Below, piece by piece: positions 61,799 through 64,000 of a DNA stretch of 64,000 nt. How positions within the stretch are numbered: position 1 is the first letter of the stretch; every line of letters begins with the position of its first letter. The stretch lies in assembly GCA_025766275.1 (NCBI GenBank), contig JAFKAC010000084.1, positions 1 to 64,000 of the forward strand, written 5' to 3'. The notes below the pieces were generated by a model that was not told where the DNA came from, did no database searches, and worked only from the letters and a program-made list of their open reading frames with translations. Source of the stretch: Lactarius indigo (Eukaryota; Basidiomycota; Agaricomycetes; Russulales; Russulaceae). The translations under genes and the position numbers were made by a program.

Positions 61799-62306
61799 TG
61801 TTACGGTATGGACTCGATGACTCATTACACACGACTCATGACCGGTTATGACTACGGTCCGATACTGATATTAGTCATGGACTCTTACATTGCATCAGTC
61901 AGCATAGTAGTTCACATGTGATTGTGACTCATGTATGACTCATTCCTAGGATAGCTGTACTAGGGTTCAAGCTAGTTACGCTATTGGTTAGTTACTATTC
62001 CAGCAGCGCTTTAAAGCCCATGCGTATCTGTATAAATAGTCGCTTCGGAAGACCAAGAGTCCCCATCTTGGTCTTCTTCAATCCACCCTCTTGGCTTGTC
62101 TCTTGTCTGCCTTAGTCTTCGACTAAGTGTGCTTCTGCTCCTATCCACCAAGGGATAGTACTCTTCCACTTCCGCTGCAGTGTGTGCCAGTGTGCCGCTG
62201 TTCAGCTTGCATTGGGTTGACACGTGATCCCCATTTGCTTGATCTTTGCTAAGTCGATTATGCCCTTCTCGAGTCCAAGTCAGACTAACGCCAGTGGAGC
62301 ATAACA
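61799..62306 (+). repeat. I 5' LTR (508 bp)
   Basis: TGTTACGGTATGG..GCATAACA, diverged from the A LTR by substitutions and small deletions. TATAAATA at 62031-62038; self-primer ATCTTGGTCTT at 62065-62075, 34 bp on; PBS AAGACCAAGAT at 62309-62319. Confidence 0.92.
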
Positions 62307-62326
62307 TTAAGACCAAGATCCTCATC

Positions 62327-64000
62327 GTGGCATACTCGACCAGAGACCAGTGGACGTCCTTCCATCCCTATCACATTGAATGACAAGGAGATCGCAACAT
62401 ACCAACAAGATTCTTAGGAGCAGCTCAGTGAAGAGAAAGAGAAGAAGACACCGGGTATTTCGTAGAATTCAATGGGCCTAACCGTTTCCGACCTGTTGAG
62501 TTCAACTTCGAACATCTCTGTTGGGTTGAGGTTACTTGGAACCCCATAGATTATTGCTGGGATATTGTACGACCAGCAGGAAGAAACTACAACTGCGACA
62601 TTGACGTGTGAGAACTTAACAGCTGTGCAGATTACGGTCCTATTGATGGACAAGCACAAGAACACACAGACGAAGGAATTAGTGGAGAAGAAACCTCTGA
62701 AAGCCAGTCACCAAGTAGGGGAGCAACACCAGCAGACGAAGCTAGCCTGGGAGCTATTGGCAATCATATCATACAACAAACTGAGTCTCTAACTATCCAC
62801 CAACCCGAACCCGAAGTAATCCACATTCACAGTCCAGTGGTCGCAATGGCAACTACCACCATCACACAAGAAGAGGTGCTACTCACCACCAAAGCCAGGG
62901 ATCAAATAGCCCTGGAAGAACAAAGATGCATTGCAGAAGAGTCACAAGCTAATTTGGCTCCCATCAACCCATATACTGGTCACCGAATGACTGACGAAGA
63001 CATGGCAATCCATCGTGCCATCGGGCCAGACATAGCCAACCCTCCCAGTGGCGGAGGCGGACCCCCTGGCGGCTTACCAGGAGGGGGACCTCCACACAGA
63101 GGATCCAGATTTGGAGGGTTCCCTGGAGGATTCCCAGGAGGACCACCAGGAGGAGGACATCCAGGAGGAGGACTACCAGGTGTAGGTCCTATCATTCCCC
63201 CTCCAAGTAACAAATTAGCTGGCGAAGCACCAACAGTATTTGACGGAGAACGCGCGAAGGTCGAAGCATTCCTCACCCAATGGCATGTTTATTGGGGAAT
63301 GAACGCCGACGAAGGCATCATGGCTACACCATATCGACGCACCCTGCTCTTTTTATCTTATATCAAGGGCGTTAATGTCAGCGAATGGGTGCTGGCTATG
63401 CTCACTTGGCTTAATGGCCAGATACAAGCAGGAATACCCCGTACCAGCGAAGGATTATGGAATGAAGTCATGCACAGCTTCATGCAGTGCTTCCGAAACA
63501 CAATGGAACAAGAACAAGCTCAATACGAGCTTAAGAAAGGAGTTAAAATGATCGGAGGCAATCTAGATGAGTATTGCACCCAATTTGAACAATTAATACG
63601 CCACGCTCAGTATAAACTTGACGATCCCCAAACACTGGATCTATTTGCAAGCGGGCTACCAAAGGACCTATATGAGAAGGTCTACACCCTCGACAACCCT
63701 CACAACTACCACGAGTGGAAAGAAGCCGCCACCACTTGTCAACAACAATATCTCCACCTTAAAGCGGTGTTAAACAAAGGGGTTCCTCCGGGACAAGGAC
63801 AAGGACGATCACGTCAACAACGACAATGGCAGGGGCCGCCAAGAAGTTCCTGGCAACCAAGAAATTTGCCCCGAGACCCAAATGCAATGGATACCTCCAC
63901 AGACCGAATTCGGGGGCGACTTGCAGGAGCTGAAGATATACTCGCTCCTCATCCCCCGTACCGACCAAGAGGAGGGTTCCTCCAAAGAGGAGAAGGATGT
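62327..64000 (+). pseudogene. I Gag, N-terminal nonsense codons, runs off window
   Basis: From GTG 62327 (ATC-GTG-GCA). TGA codons at 62381 (CGA in A), 62429 (TGG in A) and 62609 break the N-terminal domain. After that the frame is open to the window end: MATTTITQEEV, Gly/Pro-rich run (63045-63190), capsid-like region (EAFLTQWHVYWGMNADEG), and the region before the knuckle, where DRIRGRL keeps the CGA that became TGA in A. Confidence 0.9.

Larger units (their letters stand above)
61799..64000 (+). mobile_element. Element I: 5' part of an A-family Ty3 element, cut by window end
   Basis: A 5' LTR followed by PBS and Gag. Gag matches A almost throughout and runs off the window. Left flank ACTGT (61794-61798) would be its TSD. 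Confidence 0.92.

Overview
The window is a block of nested LTR retrotransposons in a fungal genome, most likely a mushroom-forming basidiomycete. That assignment is inferred from chromodomain-bearing Ty3/gypsy elements (chromoviruses of the Tf1/sushi type), from introns of about 50 bp in the one host-like gene, and from heavy CpG-to-TpG decay in the older copies. No rRNA, tRNA, CRISPR or bacterial feature was seen.

Layout. A decayed Ty1/copia element on the minus strand (1-364, 1756-2265, 18473-18508) is split by a 1391-bp LTR-like insertion (365-1755) and by Ty3 element A (2266-18472, plus strand). Element A is itself split by element G (5867-13784, minus) and a solo LTR, H (15422-15872). 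Element B (18509-41744, plus) follows and carries two full insertions, C (24857-32468, minus) and D (32921-40585, minus). After 32 bp of flank comes element E (41777-49663, plus), whose target site lies 2 bp from element F (49671-57920, plus). F is split by solo LTRs L (50531-51248) and J (55957-56385). Next is about 3.9 kb of non-retroelement DNA (57921-61798) holding a possible hAT-like DNA element and the decayed 3' part of a REB1/TTF1-like Myb gene. Element I (61799 to the window end, plus) is a second member of the A family. I located target-site duplications (TSDs) for every insertion except B and I; I runs off the window.

How the parts work. Each Ty3 element has the order LTR - self-complementary primer-binding site - Gag (CCHC knuckle) - Pol (protease, RT, RNase H, integrase with GPY/F module, chromodomain, long tail) - polypurine tract - LTR. 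In A, C, D, E and G, Pol lies in the -1 frame behind a conserved GGGTTTT heptamer. F has Gag and protease in one frame. In each LTR family tested, an 11-nt (10-nt in F) sequence about 32-34 bp after the TATA box is the exact complement of the sequence just inside the LTR. The sequence differs between families but the pairing is kept, which points to Tf1-style self-priming.

The least expected features are: (1) an overlapping ORF of 238-266 codons in the +1 frame of the Pol tail, open in all five elements of the A/C/D/E/G lineages; (2) a conserved GTG in perfect Kozak context where Gag should start; (3) a long post-chromodomain Pol tail with a shared small domain, ending in a coiled coil or zinc knuckles. 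E has identical-looking LTRs and every catalytic residue; it is the only copy here that looks competent.
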